From Elephas maximus indicus (Eukaryota; Chordata; Mammalia; Proboscidea; Elephantidae), in NCBI RefSeq assembly GCF_024166365.1, contig NC_064839.1, forward strand, positions 40,126,378-40,190,377: a DNA stretch of 64,000 nt, in the 5' to 3' direction. Under the pieces are notes generated by a model. That model did not search any database and had not been told where the DNA came from. It saw only the letters and a program-made list of their open reading frames with translations. Shown piece after piece: positions 24,001 to 34,572 of this stretch (the stretch's first letter is position 1; every line of letters starts with the position of its first letter). A program made the position numbers and the translations under genes.

Positions 24001-27000
24001 CTAAAAATAAACCCTGGTGGCGTAGTGGTTAAGGGCTACAGCTGCTAACCAAAAGGTCGGCAGTTCAAATCCACCAGGTGCTCCTTGGAAACTCTATGGG
24101 GCAGTTCTACTCTGTCATATAGGGTCACTATGAGTTGGAATCGACCTGATGGCAATGGGTTTGTTTTTTTTTCAGTTTACTATGCCACTAAGATTTAGGA
24201 ATCTCTTCATAGAATGGGATTATAGTTTTAATTCTTTATGCAGATGTTAAATTGAACTACAATCCTCTTGTGTTCCACTGTCCGCCCAAATCAGCTGAGC
24301 AATACTTGGGACAATCAACAGGTAAGAACATTGATTAAGCCAGTTTCTAGTAGCTGATCAATGGTAAGTAGGCACGGGGGATTCAGTTATCACACTGACT
24401 TTATAAATGTTCTGATTCAGTTACTATGTCTAGTCAAAATCAAGAAAAGAAAAGCATTAACTTTTTAAATAAGTGGCTCCATAACAAGTATCGAAGCTGC
24501 TCTTATGTCACATTTACAATAAGCTATCTACTACCTCTACACTGACAGGGTGTTTAACAAAAATCAGGAGCCTTGGTGGCACAGTGGTTAAAAAGCTTGG
24601 CTGCTAACTGCTAGGTTGGCGGTTTGAACCCACCAGCCACTGTGTAGGAAAAAAGATGTGGCAGTCTGCTTTCGTAAAGATTTACTGCCTTGGAAACCCT
24701 ATGAGGCAGTTCTACTCTGTCCTATAAGGTCGCTACGAGTTGGAAGTGACTTCACGGCAACGGGTTTGGTTAACAAAAATCACACATGATCGTTTCTAAA
24801 GAAAAGTCAAAACAGGTCAAGACTTCTAAGCTGTTCCTTGGTATTTAACAGACTCTCTAAAAGGCAAATTTTTCTCACACGTTTGTTTTCACACACAAAG
24901 AACTTTGAAAACATAAGCTTTGATGTCTTCTGTTTGGAAGGAAAGGCTGTAAAGCTCTGCAGCTTCTGATTTGTTGCCAAGGAAACAGTCACTATCAAGT
25001 CAAGACTCAAGTGATTCAAGTGCCTCCACCTGCTAAATACTTTTATTTTGCAGATAAATTCAAATTTTTAAGCCCATAACAGACCAAGTATATTAGGTGA
25101 CCTTGGTCTCATTCTTTGTTTCCTTTGGCAACCAACAACTAAATCAGAGAGAACTTGTCTTCCAAAGAGGACAACTCATCAGTGGTAGATATGAAAGCTC
25201 AAGTCTTTTAAATGATAGGAATTTAGAAAAAACCCAAACCACTGACACCTAGAAAAGCAAACTGCCAGAATCAGGAAACAATAAGGCACATCTAACCTCC
25301 CTGCTACAGTTTTTGAGCAGAAGTAAAGGAGAGGAGACAATTTTTTTGAAAAAAGCCCCCAACACAGGAACACACATAGACAAGTAAAATTTCCTGAAGT
25401 TGAAATTAAATAGTTGGAACATGGGCCACACTTTAAAAAGCTGCTTCTTAGCTATTATTTGATTTGGTTCTAGTTAGCTATTTTAACTGTCTTTCAATCT
25501 AAAGCAATGGTAGTAGTTGGCAGGAATGTGGCCCCTATTTGCCCACAGGAGACATACTACAGATGTTTGCTGAACAAAGGCAAAGAACCCATTTATCCCA
25601 CCACTGTCATATTCACCAGCTACTCTCTACCTATGATCCACATCCTGGCTGGTAACAATAATACACGTCTTGTGTTCCTCATAAGACCCAGCCCAGTGGC
25701 ATGTGCACAAGCTAATAATCCACGAACACTTCTCTACTAACTTACTAAAAATAAAAAATAAACTTGATATGACCTTTCATAAATACAATCTTAATAAGCT
25801 CCGTTCTCTGTCTTAAAAATAATGACATCTTAGAAGTCATCCTGGGCACAATGCCATATACACATATACTCGTAAGTCTCAACTCTGGGTTTTTTTTTTT
25901 TTAATTCCAGAACTGTCCAAGGCAGCTTTCCATTATGAGTACTTGGCTCTCTTGACAGATTTTATAAAAGCAGATAAACTGTTATTAAGACTGTAGACCC
26001 TAGAGTCTAACAAAAGGGCTTACCTAATAAGAAATGTTCCTGACATCCAGAAATCACCTGTCAGCCAATATTTTATTGAAAGTTCTAAGAGCATAAAAGA
26101 AAAAAGACTTTCAGCTATGATGAATAAATTTGTGGCATTTAAAAATCCCTACCAAAAGAAGTTGAACTAGGTAGCCAAGATACAAGGATGGGAGGGAAAC
26201 TATTACTGTAAACACTTTCATATTTTTTGACTTTGAATCATGTGAATTATTACCTATTAAAAGACGTAAACACATTAAAGTTTTTTCTTTTTTTTTAAAG
26301 GAACAGACCCATCTCTAAGACGCTAAGTTTTATAGAGAAGGGACAAAGAACAGAAGTTAGAGAGAACAAATACTCACAGCCGGAGCTCTTCAAAAGACTT
26401 CACAGAGTAGAGGGGAGAATTTGGATCCCGCTGCAGGACTTCCACCTGGTTTGTGTTATCGACAAGGTTGCTTCTGATTAGCTTGTTGAGTAAGGACTGG
26501 GCAGCTCTGTCCTCTGTCAGGAAGAAAACATGTTTTCTTCATACTCATCTGGCCAACCCCACCTCTCAGCACCTGGACAACCAAGCACCGCTGGAGAAAA
26601 ATCATAACCACACTGACAGGCCTCACTTTAACTTCTTGACCACTAGACCCGAGTGGGGTCTGAGATGCCCAGTAAGCCTTTCCATTTCCATAGTCCACTC
26701 ATTGGCTCTCCGTCTCTTCACTAATACCACTGATACCTTCTCCTCTCACCTCTAAACCCTCCACATTCTCACTCATGTGATGGCTCTGTTTCCAAGTGAG
26801 AAATACTCAGAAGCAATTCCATACGCTTCCAAGACCACACCCACCCGCATTTGTGCCCATATTCTCAGCCTTTTCCCTGTAACTACGGATGCACAGCCTG
26901 TGTTCCAGTCTAAGTCTACCCTCCCTGCCCCCTACGAAAGATCCCATCGCTTCTTGCCTACAAAGATATTTCTCCCGACACTGACCCTCTCTCTTGCACT

Positions 27001-30000
27001 ACCAATTTTCCCACTCTTCTGGATCATTCCCATCAGCAAATGAACATGTTTTTACACTTCTCATCATAAATCTGCCTCCTCCTTTACTCCACACCCCATC
27101 CAATTACTGTTCCAGCTCACTGCTTCCCTTTATAAAACCCAAGAGGGTTGTCTATTCTTGTTGTCTCCACTGCCTTTCCTCCCTTTCTCTCTGAAGGCAC
27201 ACTGAGTAGTTTTTTTAACCTCTCCACTCTACTTCAATAGCCCTTCTCACACTCACCAATGGCTTCCACATTGCCTAATCAATCTAATGATCAACTTTTA
27301 GTTTTTCTCTTATCAACTTATTACCAATATTTGGCTCCCTAACTTGTGAAACACTTTTTCCTCCTGGCTTCTTGGATACCACACTCTTTTGATTCTCCTT
27401 TGAATGCTCCTTCTCAATCTCCTTTGCAATTTTCCTTGTCTCCTTGATCTTACAATTCAGAGTGCCTCTGGGCTCCGTAACGCCAAATCTTGTGTCATAC
27501 TCTATCTCTGGTGACAGGACTTCAAAGAGCAGTTACCTTTCTCTTCTTCGTATGTTTTTTCTGAAGTGGCATTGGTTTTGATAACACCTACACAAAAAGA
27601 GTTGTCATAATTAGGCTAATATTAAACCCACCCAAAAGGTGGGACAATATAAATACTAAAACTTATTTAAGTGATCAAACAAATAGTTCACATTTCTTTA
27701 TGTTTAATGAACTTTTATTTCTAGAAAGTTTTTAAATGCATAAGAAAATTTTAAATTTCTAGAAATTTTGGCCAATTTCACAATGATCAGAATGTCACCT
27801 CTAACTTATCCTTATTTAAAATACAGCATTATATTAGCAAACAGTTTGCTAATTGTGAGAAAGAAAATGGGAATATAAATCTATATTTATATTTCTTTTG
27901 CTTAAAGAAACTTCAAAAGAATATTAATAAGACAAATAACAGTGATTACTTATGGGATGGGGTGGGGAGTGGGACCTCGGTAAATGAGGGACCACAATGG
28001 GAAGAAGGGCTTTCAACTTTTTATACTTTGAGTTTTGGACCCAAATTATCTTTCAAAAAATTAAACAAAAATAATTTTCCAAAGAAACCATCTCCAGTAA
28101 AGAGTAGCAGTATACTCCAGTGCTGATTGTTGGATTTAAGGAATGAGAGGCTGGATCAAATCTGGAAAACATCACACATCCCTTTCAGTAATTAAGCCTA
28201 ATTTACTGGCTCTCTAATCCAGTGCTCTCTAATCATTTACCAAATGTTGGGCTAAGTGAAAACTCCTATTCACACTGCAGCAATGAGTGCAAAACAGAAG
28301 CACATGTGTAGCTTGTGCCTGGCTTGTAGTTACTACTCACTCACCATTGGTATCTGGTTTGATTTTCTCTTCCTTGATCTGCAAGCTGCTCAGCTGAATG
28401 GGAATGAAAGGAAGTAGAGTTAAGCAAGTGACCCAGTTAAAGGAAGACTTTTGGGCACAGGGGAGGTCTCTAGTAAAAGCCTAGCAGGAGCTACTTCAAC
28501 ACCCATCTTCAGGGGCCAGGTTTGTTTTGCTTGATGTAGAATTGACTGGGTGTAAACATCATTTCAAATCTCTTCTACAGCCTAAAAAACAGGGGGAAGG
28601 GCAAACTAAATGTAATAGTAGGAAGAAAAAGTATGTCAGCAATCTCAAACCTCTGCTCTTCTCCCAACTCATGCTCTTCCCAGGACATCTAACCTTCAAT
28701 AAACATATATCAAATATAAACTTTCAAAGGCACAAACACAGCTTGTTTCTAGGTAAAGAATGATACGATGTAAATATCTCATAAGTTTGGTTTTTTTTTT
28801 TTAACCCCTAAAACCCATGCTGTATTCAGGCAACACTCAGCAAATAAATTACAGCCCTCTTTCTTGTCTTATCAACCTCCTAGATTATAAATTAGGGAGA
28901 AACTTATTTTTTATAATGAAAGTATTGACAAACCCAAGTTCCTGATTTAAAAATCTTACAGAAGCTTGAACAAAATGATTTCTCCTTTACTCCTGGCCAC
29001 GTACTCCTAGTCAATACAAACTTGCTAAGTTGCAAGCAGAGCAATAATTCATAAATTTGCAAACAACTCTCCACTGTCATGAGAACTATTTTTCTATATT
29101 GGAAGAGTAAAGTGTGATATTCAGATGGTATTGTAAAGGTATGTTGTCGGGTTCTGAGGAATACTCAAATCAAGCCCTGGACCACAAGCCTACTAAATAA
29201 AGCCCCCTCTCCTTCAGTTTTTAGTCAAGGTCTAAAGTATACTCCCTGCGATATTTTCTATACTGCCCCACTCCAAACCAATCACCTTAAGTTGCAGCCA
29301 AAATTATTTGATTCCTGTTCTCTAGGCAAGTCCAGCACTTTGGCACATTTTCTCCTCCTAAAATGTCTTTCGCCGTCATCTCTATCTTAAATATGACTCG
29401 ATCTCTAAAATCCAGCTCAAATATAAGTTTCTTCACAAGAAATTTCCAGCATTTTCCCACTCATAAATGTCCTCTCCCTCTTCAGAGGTCATTTAAGATG
29501 TTGTTCTTACTTCTTTCATAGCACTTCCCACATTGTAGTCTTCCTGGCTAAGACTATAAAGCTTCTTCCTATACTCCACCAGGTTTAACCCATTTTATTT
29601 ATCTGCTGATGAACTGATAGTACTCCCAAATCAACAAAGCATAGCTGGAGAAGAAACGTAATTTAGGCATTAAAAAGTTATAGAATTCAGCCAAAGATCA
29701 GACAGCTAATAAAACAAAATCAGACTAGATGGGCATACCAGCCCAGGGGCAAGGACAAGAAAGCAAGAGGGAACAGGAAAGCTAGTAATGGGAAACCCAA
29801 GGTTGAGAAGGGGAGAGTGTTGACATGTAGTGGAGTTGGCAACCAATGTCACAAAACAATGTGTATTAACTGTTTAAAGAAACTAATTTGCTTTGTAAAC
29901 CTTCATCTGAAGTACAATGAAAAAATACACTGAGTAGATTAAAAAAAAAAAAAGCTACAGAAGGCTTCAGACTACAGGAAAAGTCTTCAGTAAATAGTCT

Positions 30001-30791
30001 ATATTGTCACTACCAACAGTCCATTGTCTCTAAACAAATCTAAACTTTATCTTACCTTTACAGTACACTGAGACATTAAATCTAAACCTGTAAATGTGTT
30101 ATTTCAATGAAACAGAATGACCATCTACATTTGCCTTTGTTTACAAACGCCACTGGGAAACAGGTGCAACACAGGAATGGTAATAATATACAGTGAAGAG
30201 ATATTTGCGCTGCGCTGTTAACCTGAAGGTTGGAGGTCCGCGGGGAAAAGACCGGGTTATCTGCTCCCATAAAAATTATAGCCAAGAAAATCCTATGGGG
30301 CAGTTCTATTCTGTCACATGGGGTCGCTACGAATAGATGGCATCTAACAACAACAAGTCTTTAACTGGATTAGATGATGATCAAAAGCTCAATGTTGGTC
30401 TTTTTAGCCCCAGAGGCAAATTAAAACCAAACCCACTGCCATCGAGTTGACTCGACTCAGTGACCCTATAAGACAGAGTAGAACTGCCCCGTAGAGTTTC
30501 CAAGGAGCGCCAGGAGGATTCGAACTGCCGACCTTTTTATTACCAGAAGTAGCTCTTAACCACTAAGCCACCAGGGTTTCCAGAAGCAAATTTAGGGCGC
30601 AGTTATTCCCCACGGCAGCAGTGCAGGTCGTGCTGGCCAAAGGCCTGCTCTACCACTCCCTCTCTCTGGGCCTCGAGCCCAGGTCCACCTGGGCCTCTGC
30701 TACGTTCTTGCCCCTTTGAGCAGAATCCACTGACCGACTTGACAGCTGCTTCTTGCTCGTCAACCGCCAGAGCCCAGGAGTCGGTGGCCAT
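14941..30791 (-). CDS. DDX19A: DDX19A, complete 12-exon DEAD-box RNA helicase
   Basis: ATP-dependent RNA helicase of the Dbp5 family. At the cytoplasmic side of the nuclear pore, with NUP214 and GLE1-IP6, the family remodels mRNPs to release export factors. Coding exons, 5' to 3': 30791-30735, 28393-28345, 27587-27537, 26513-26378, 23651-23559, 21606-21504, 21127-21013, 17871-17694, 17295-17058, 16294-16132, 15599-15408 and 15002-14941. They sum to 1437 nt, 478 codons plus stop, the length of human DDX19A, with every junction in phase. The start has a strong context (CACCATGG). The paralogue call rests on DDX19A-type residues [14 protein letters not shown] and LPMMLAEP. All helicase motifs are intact: [36 protein letters not shown]. 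Oddities: the C-terminus ends KITN where DDX19B has KIAN, and exon 10 to intron 11 is nearly identical to DDX19B. Confidence 0.97.
15408..15599 (-). CDS. DDX19A: DDX19A exon 11 (motifs V and VI)
   Basis: 192 nt, IDVEQVSVV to RIQEHF. Contains [13 protein letters not shown], motif VI with the arginine fingers. One base differs from the DDX19B exon and it is silent. Confidence 0.97.
16132..16294 (-). CDS. DDX19A: DDX19A exon 10
   Basis: 163 nt, [16 protein letters not shown] to NVCARG (start of motif V). It differs from the DDX19B exon at one synonymous site. Confidence 0.97.
16476..16640 (-). mobile_element. AfroSINE in DDX19A intron 9
   Basis: Antisense on the + strand: AACCAAACCCAGTGCTGTCC ... 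CTCTTAACCACTACACCACA. Same orientation as the gene. Absent from the equivalent DDX19B intron. Confidence 0.9.
17058..17295 (-). CDS. DDX19A: DDX19A exon 9 (motifs III and IV)
   Basis: 238 nt. Contains [11 protein letters not shown] (motif III, SAT) and AMIFCH (start of motif IV in RecA domain 2). It reads [12 protein letters not shown], a mixture of what I recall for human DDX19A and DDX19B. Confidence 0.96.
17694..17871 (-). CDS. DDX19A: DDX19A exon 8 (motifs Ib and II, DEAD)
   Basis: 178 nt. Contains GTPG (motif Ib) and [10 protein letters not shown] (motif II, Walker B). DWCAKLK has Ala where DDX19B and human DDX19A have Ser. Confidence 0.96.
18682..18831 (+). mobile_element. AfroSINE in DDX19A intron 7
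   Basis: GAGCCCTGGTGATGTAGTGG head, CTCCTTGGAAACCCTATGGG body, GCTATGAGTCGGAAATGACT tail. Opposite to the gene's orientation. Confidence 0.9.
20090..20450 (-). repeat. Old LINE-1 fragment
   Basis: Minus-strand L1 ORF2-end/3' UTR words, read on the + strand as TCATGTTTATTGGCTGTCAG and TTTTGTGAAGTGCCCGTTCA. Includes a short A/T tract at about 20165-20190. Confidence 0.6.
21013..21127 (-). CDS. DDX19A: DDX19A exon 7 (motif Ia)
   Basis: 115 nt, [17 protein letters not shown] to YAVRGNK. PTYELA is motif Ia, which contacts RNA. The exon ends with the first base of a Leu codon. Confidence 0.96.
21504..21606 (-). CDS. DDX19A: DDX19A exon 6 (Walker A)
   Basis: 103 nt encoding [17 protein letters not shown], the ATP-binding motif I, and ending VEPADRYAQ. 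The Ala before Gln is Pro in the human protein as I recall it and in the DDX19B copy here. Confidence 0.96.
21655..22225 (+). repeat. Old LINE-1 3' end
   Basis: Typical L1M 3' sequence (AAGCATTTCCACTCCTAGGT, ACATGGGTGAGCCTTGAAAA, AAATTGTACACAG-type) ending near an A-run at about 22213-22227. Confidence 0.6.
23559..23651 (-). CDS. DDX19A: DDX19A exon 5 (Q motif)
   Basis: 93 nt with the Q motif in [14 protein letters not shown]. The Met pair in LPMMLAEP is the DDX19A signature; DDX19B has LPLMLAEP. Donor GTGAGT. Confidence 0.96.
24008..24171 (+). mobile_element. AfroSINE in DDX19A intron 4
   Basis: Head ACCCTGGTGGCGTAGTGGTT, CAAAAGGTCGGCAGTTCAAA (B-box region), tail ATGAGTTGGAATCGACCTGA. Antisense to the gene. 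Confidence 0.92.
24567..24770 (+). mobile_element. AfroSINE (long form) in DDX19A intron 4
   Basis: Starts GGAGCCTTGGTGGCACAGTG, includes the GATGTGGCAGTCTGCTTTCG block that distinguishes the longer subtype, and ends GAAGTGACTTCACGGCAACG. Confidence 0.92.
26378..26513 (-). CDS. DDX19A: DDX19A exon 4
   Basis: 136 nt after CTGACAG, ending CT before GTGAGT. It encodes [16 protein letters not shown] to SFEELRL, the lead-in to the Q-motif region. It differs from the DDX19B exon at only about three positions. Confidence 0.96.
27537..27587 (-). CDS. DDX19A: DDX19A exon 3
   Basis: 51 nt, one codon shorter than the DDX19B equivalent, which explains 478 versus 479 residues. It encodes [17 protein letters not shown]. 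The Tyr replaces the Asp present at this place in DDX19B (EKTDEEEK). Confidence 0.93.
28345..28393 (-). CDS. DDX19A: DDX19A exon 2
   Basis: 49 nt between CATTCAG and GTGAGT. It encodes [16 protein letters not shown] and the first base of a Gly codon. Part of the N-terminal extension, which is thought to regulate ATPase activity. Confidence 0.95.
29806..29952 (+). mobile_element. LINE-1 3' end with poly(A)
   Basis: ACCAATGTCACAAAACAATG, then AACTAATTTGC and an A-tail at 29941-29953. The same subfamily end appears at 46808-46910. Confidence 0.65.
30206..30356 (+). mobile_element. AfroSINE, diverged
   Basis: TTAACCTGAAGGTTGGAGGT head remnant, ATCCTATGGGGCAGTTCTAT body and CATCTAACAACAACAAG tail, the last being the RTE-type 3' terminus that AfroSINEs use. 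About 380 bases downstream of DDX19A exon 1, antisense to the gene. Confidence 0.85.
30423..30581 (-). mobile_element. AfroSINE close to DDX19A exon 1
   Basis: Reads on the + strand as AACCAAACCCACTGCCATCG ... CTTAACCACTAAGCCACCAG. Forms an inverted pair with the copy ending at 30356, 66 bases away. Confidence 0.92.
30735..30791 (-). CDS. DDX19A: DDX19A exon 1 (coding part)
   Basis: 57 nt, [19 protein letters not shown], ending in phase 0. The donor is GTCAGT, weaker than the GTGAGT used by DDX19B exon 1. VKS, rather than the AES of copy 2, identifies DDX19A. Confidence 0.96.
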
Positions 30792-31005
30792 GGTGCCGGG
30801 GGCAGGAGGTGGACACGAGGAAAGATACTGAAGACCACGAGACAACACCGGCCAGACTCTGTCGCCGGCACGAAAACGTCACTCACACGGGCCGGAAGCG
30901 GAGGCGCGCGAGAATGACGTCCGATCCGTCAGGTGCGAAAACGTCACCATTCGGCGCCACGTCGCGCCGGCCCTGTGTTTCAGCCCTATTCCGGCGTGGT
31001 TAAAC
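30792..31005 (-). promoter_or_regulatory. DDX19A CpG-island promoter
   Basis: CpG-dense region just upstream of the DDX19A start. Visible candidate sites: an ETS-type CCGGAAG at 30892-30898; TGACGT (CRE half) at 30915-30920; and a 12-mer CGAAAACGTCAC present twice, at 30871-30882 and 30936-30947. No TATA box. The start of transcription cannot be placed exactly. Confidence 0.75.
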
Positions 31006-31197
31006 CTCCCGCGTTGTATTTGTAGTTCCCTGCTCCTGCCTCGTAGTGCCTTAAATCCGTAAGTTCTTCAAAGTAAAACTGTTTTGCCCTCACTTCACTA
31101 CCTTACTTCACACTGAAATAACTCGTTTTATTTGTAACTTACCGCGTGTCATATTAAATATGTACGTGCGCTTCTGTGAACCAGAAAGCCTGTATAA

Positions 31198-31333
31198 AGA
31201 AAAACCGTTGCCTTCAAGTCCGTTCCGACTTATAGCGACCCTATAGGACAGAATAGAACTGCCCCAATATGGTTTCCTAGTAGCTGCTGATGGATTGGAG
31301 CCCCGACCTTTTGGTTAGCAGCCTGAGTGTCGC
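31198..31333 (-). mobile_element. AfroSINE upstream of DDX19A
   Basis: Reads on the + strand as AAAACCGTTGCCTTCAAGTC, ATAGCGACCCTATAGGACAG and CCCGACCTTTTGGTTAGCAG. A second short tail fragment follows at 31337-31375. Confidence 0.85.
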
Positions 31334-31435
31334 AGCAAAAAACCCAAACCAGTTGCCGTTGAGTGGCTCCGTACAAAGAAAAGGCCCGTGAAGAATACTG
31401 TATGATGCCAGTTCCTGTTGTCAAGAACGGTAATG

Positions 31436-34400
31436 TCTAAGAAAACAAAACCCTCTTGTGGAGTCAGCGACCCCATGTAATAAAACACTTTGCTACGCTA
31501 TGCTAGAGCCCATCATGCAGCCACTGTTTCAGTCCCTCTTGTTGAAGGTCTTCCTCTCTTTCGCTGATCCTCTACCAAGTATGATGTCCTTCTCCAGGGC
31601 ATGTCGAAAATACGTGAGACGAAGTCTTCCCATCCTCGTTTCTAGGGAGTATTCTGGCTGTACCTTCTCCAAGACAGATGCGTTCCTTCTTCTGGCAGTC
31701 CGTAGTATTTTCAGTATTCTTCACCAACACCATAATTCAAAGGCGTCAGTTCTTCTTCGGTCTACCTTATTCATTGTCTGGCTTTCGCATGCATATAAGG
31801 TGACTGAAAATACCATGGCTTGAGTCAGATGAACGTTAGTCCCCAAAGTGACATCTTTGCTTTTCAACACTTTAAAAGTCTTTCACAGATTTGCCCAGTG
31901 CAATGTCTCCTTTGATTTCTTGACTGCTGCTTCCATGGGTGTTGATTGTGGATCCAAGTAAAAGGAAAACTTGACAACCACAGTCTTTTCTCTGTTGCTT
32001 ATTGGTCCAGTTGTGAGGATTTTTGTTTTATGTTGAGGTGTAATCCATACTGAAGACTGTAGTCTTTGATTTTCATCAGTAAGTGCTTCAAGTCCTCTTC
32101 ACCTGCAGCAAGCAAGATTGTATCATCTGCATATGGAAGGTTGTTAATGAGTCTTACCCCAAACCATATGCTGTGTTCTTCTTCATATAGTCCAGCTTCT
32201 TGGATTAGTTGCTTAGGATACAGATTGAATAAGTGTGATGAAAGGATACAACCCTAACACACACTTTTCTTGATTTTAAACCACGCAGTATCCTCTTGTT
32301 CTTGTCGAACTACTGCCTCTTGGTTTATGTACAGATTCATCATGAGCACAATTAAGTGTTCTGGAATTCGCATTCTTCATAATGTTATCCAGAATTTGTT
32401 ATGATCCACACAGTCAAATGCCTTTGCATAGTCAATAAAACACAGGTAAAGGTTTTTCTGGTATTCTCTGCTTTCAGCCAAGATCCATCTGATATCAACA
32501 ATAATACCCATGGTTCCACATCCCCTTCTGAATCTGGCTGGAATTTCTGGCAGTTCTCTGTCAACATACTGCAACTGCTTTTGAATTATCTTCAGCAAAA
32601 TTTTACTTGTGTATGATATTGTTTGATAATTTCTGCCATCTATTGGATTGCCTTTCTTTGGAAAGGACACAAATATGGATCTCTTCCAGTTGGCTGGCCA
32701 GGTAGCTGCCTTCCAAATTTCTTGGCATAGATGAGTGAGCACTCCCAGCACTGCATCAGTTTGTTGAAACATCTCATTTGGTATTCCATCAATTCCTGGA
32801 GCCTTCTTTTTTGCCAGTGCCTTGAGTGCAGCTTGGACTTCTTCCTTCCATACCATGAGTTCTTGGTCATATGCTACCTCCTGAATGGTTGAACATCCAC
32901 CAGTTCTTTTTGGTACAGTGAGTCTGTATTCCTTCTGTCTTCTTTTGATGCTTCCTGCATCATTCAGTATTTTGTCCATACAATTCTGTAATACTGTAAG
33001 TCGAGGCTGGAATTTTTTCTTCAGTTCTCCTTGAGAAATGCCGAGCATGTTGTTTCCTTTTGGTTTTCTAACTTTAGGTTTTTGCACATTTCATTATAAT
33101 ACTTTGTCTTCTCAAGCTGCCTTTTCAAATCTCCTGTTCAGCTCTTCATCATTTCTTTTGTTCGCTTTAGCTACTTGAGGTTCAAGAGCAAGTTTCAGAG
33201 TCTCTTCTGATATCCATTCTGTTTTCTTTCTTTCCTGTCTTTTTAACGACCTCTTGCATTCTTCATGTATGATGTTCTTGATGTTATTCCACAACTCGTC
33301 TGGTCTTCCGTCATTAGTGTTGTGTGCAACAAATCTATTCTTGAGATAGTCTCTAAATTCAGGGGGGATATACTCAAGGCCCTATTTTGATTCTGGTGGA
33401 CTTGTTTTAATTTTCTTGAGTTTAACTTGAACTTGCATATGAGCAATTGATGGTCTGTTCTGAAGTCAGCCCCTGGCCTTGTTCTGTCAGTTTGTTGTAC
33501 TGTGGTGGCTTAGTTTGTTGTGCTGTGATGCTGGAAGCTATGCCACCAGTATTTCAAATACCAGCAGAGTCACCAGTGGTGGACAGGTTTCAGTGCAGCC
33601 TCTAGACTAAGACAGACTAGAAAGAAAGACTTGACAGTTCTGAAAAAATTGGCCAGTGAAAACCTTATGTATAGCAGCAGAATATTGTGTGATATAGTGC
33701 CAGAATATGATCTTCTCAGCTTAGAAGTCACTCAGAAGACGACTGGGGGAGAGCAGCCTCCTTAGAGTTGACCTTGATGACGTGGATGGAGTAAAGTTTT
33801 TGGGACCTTCATTTGCTGAGGTGGCATGACTCAAAATGAGAAGAAACAGCTGCAAACATCCATCAATAGTCAGAATGTGGAATGTATGACATACGAATCT
33901 AAGAAAATTAGAAGTTGTCAAAAATGAAATGGAATGCATAAAGATCAATATCCTAGGCATTAGTGAGCTGAAATGGACTGGTATTGGCCATTTTGAATCA
34001 GTCATATGGTCTGCTATGCCAGGAATGACAAATTTTAGAGGAATGGCATCACAATCCTCGTCAAAAAGAACGTTTCAATATCTATCCTGAAGTTCAATGC
34101 TGTCAGTGATAGGAGTAATATCCACACGCCTACAAGTAAGACCAGTTACTAATTGTGGCTATTATTCAAATTTACACACCAACCACTAATGCCAAAGATG
34201 AAGAAATTGAAGATTTTTACCAACTTCTGCAGTCTGAAATTGACCAAACGTGCAATCAAAATGCTTTGATAATTACTGGTGATTGGAAAGCAAAGTTGGA
34301 AATGAAGATCAGTAGCTGGAAAATATGGCCTTGATGATAGAAACGCTACCAGAGATCGCATGACAGAATTTTGCAAGACCATCAGTTTCTTCATTGTAAT

Positions 34401-34495
34401 TACCTTTTTTCAACGACATAAATGGTGACTATACATGTGAACCTCACTGGATGGAATACACAGGAATCAAATCAACTACATCAGTGGAAAGAGAC
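31436..34495 (-). mobile_element. RTE/BovB-clade LINE, twin-primed with inverted 5' half
   Basis: Two oppositely oriented halves of one non-LTR retrotransposon. On the minus strand, about 33489 down to 31436 carries the end of the endonuclease, the linker and the reverse transcriptase region. An open stretch of 236 codons at 33087-32377 has KKAPGIDGIPNEMF, FPKKGNPIDGRNYQ, EIPARFRRGCG and LCFIDYAKAFDCVDHNK; the remainder runs to the 3' tail and is broken by stops. On the plus strand, about 33490-34495 carries the 5' UTR and the endonuclease start (ILGISELKWTGIGHF, then ALIITGDWKAKLE), also with stops and frameshifts. The halves abut at the element's 5' end, as expected for twin-primed insertion. 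Not functional. Confidence 0.88.
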
Positions 34496-34572
34496 AAAAC
34501 CCTTAAACCCCCAGTTATTCTACCATGGGGTTGCTGTGAGTCCAGAATGACTCAATAGCACCTAACAATTTC
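34496..34572 (+). repeat. Solitary RTE/AfroSINE-type 3' tail
   Basis: GGGTTGCTGTGAGTCCAGAA followed by CTCAATAGCACCTAACAA resembles the 3' terminus shared by RTE LINEs and AfroSINEs. It abuts the inverted endonuclease half and points the opposite way to the RT half's tail at 31.44 kb. Confidence 0.65.

Larger units (their letters stand above)
21128..30734 (-). other. DDX19A introns 1-6
   Basis: Intron 5 (21607-23558) holds sense-on-plus L1 sequence at 21655-22225 and a minus-strand L1 piece at 22905-23060. Intron 4 (23652-26377) holds two AfroSINEs. Intron 3 (26514-27536) is CT-rich with no recognised element. Intron 2 (27588-28344) looks unique. Intron 1 (28394-30734) holds an L2-like stretch (about 29330-29600), an L1 3' end (29806-29952) and an inverted AfroSINE pair. 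Confidence 0.5.

Noticed and set aside
32377-33087. The 236-codon reverse-transcriptase frame as a functional or domesticated gene
   Set aside because: The frame covers only part of the enzyme, is cut by stops on both sides, and its endonuclease half is inverted. No host promoter or splice structure is seen.
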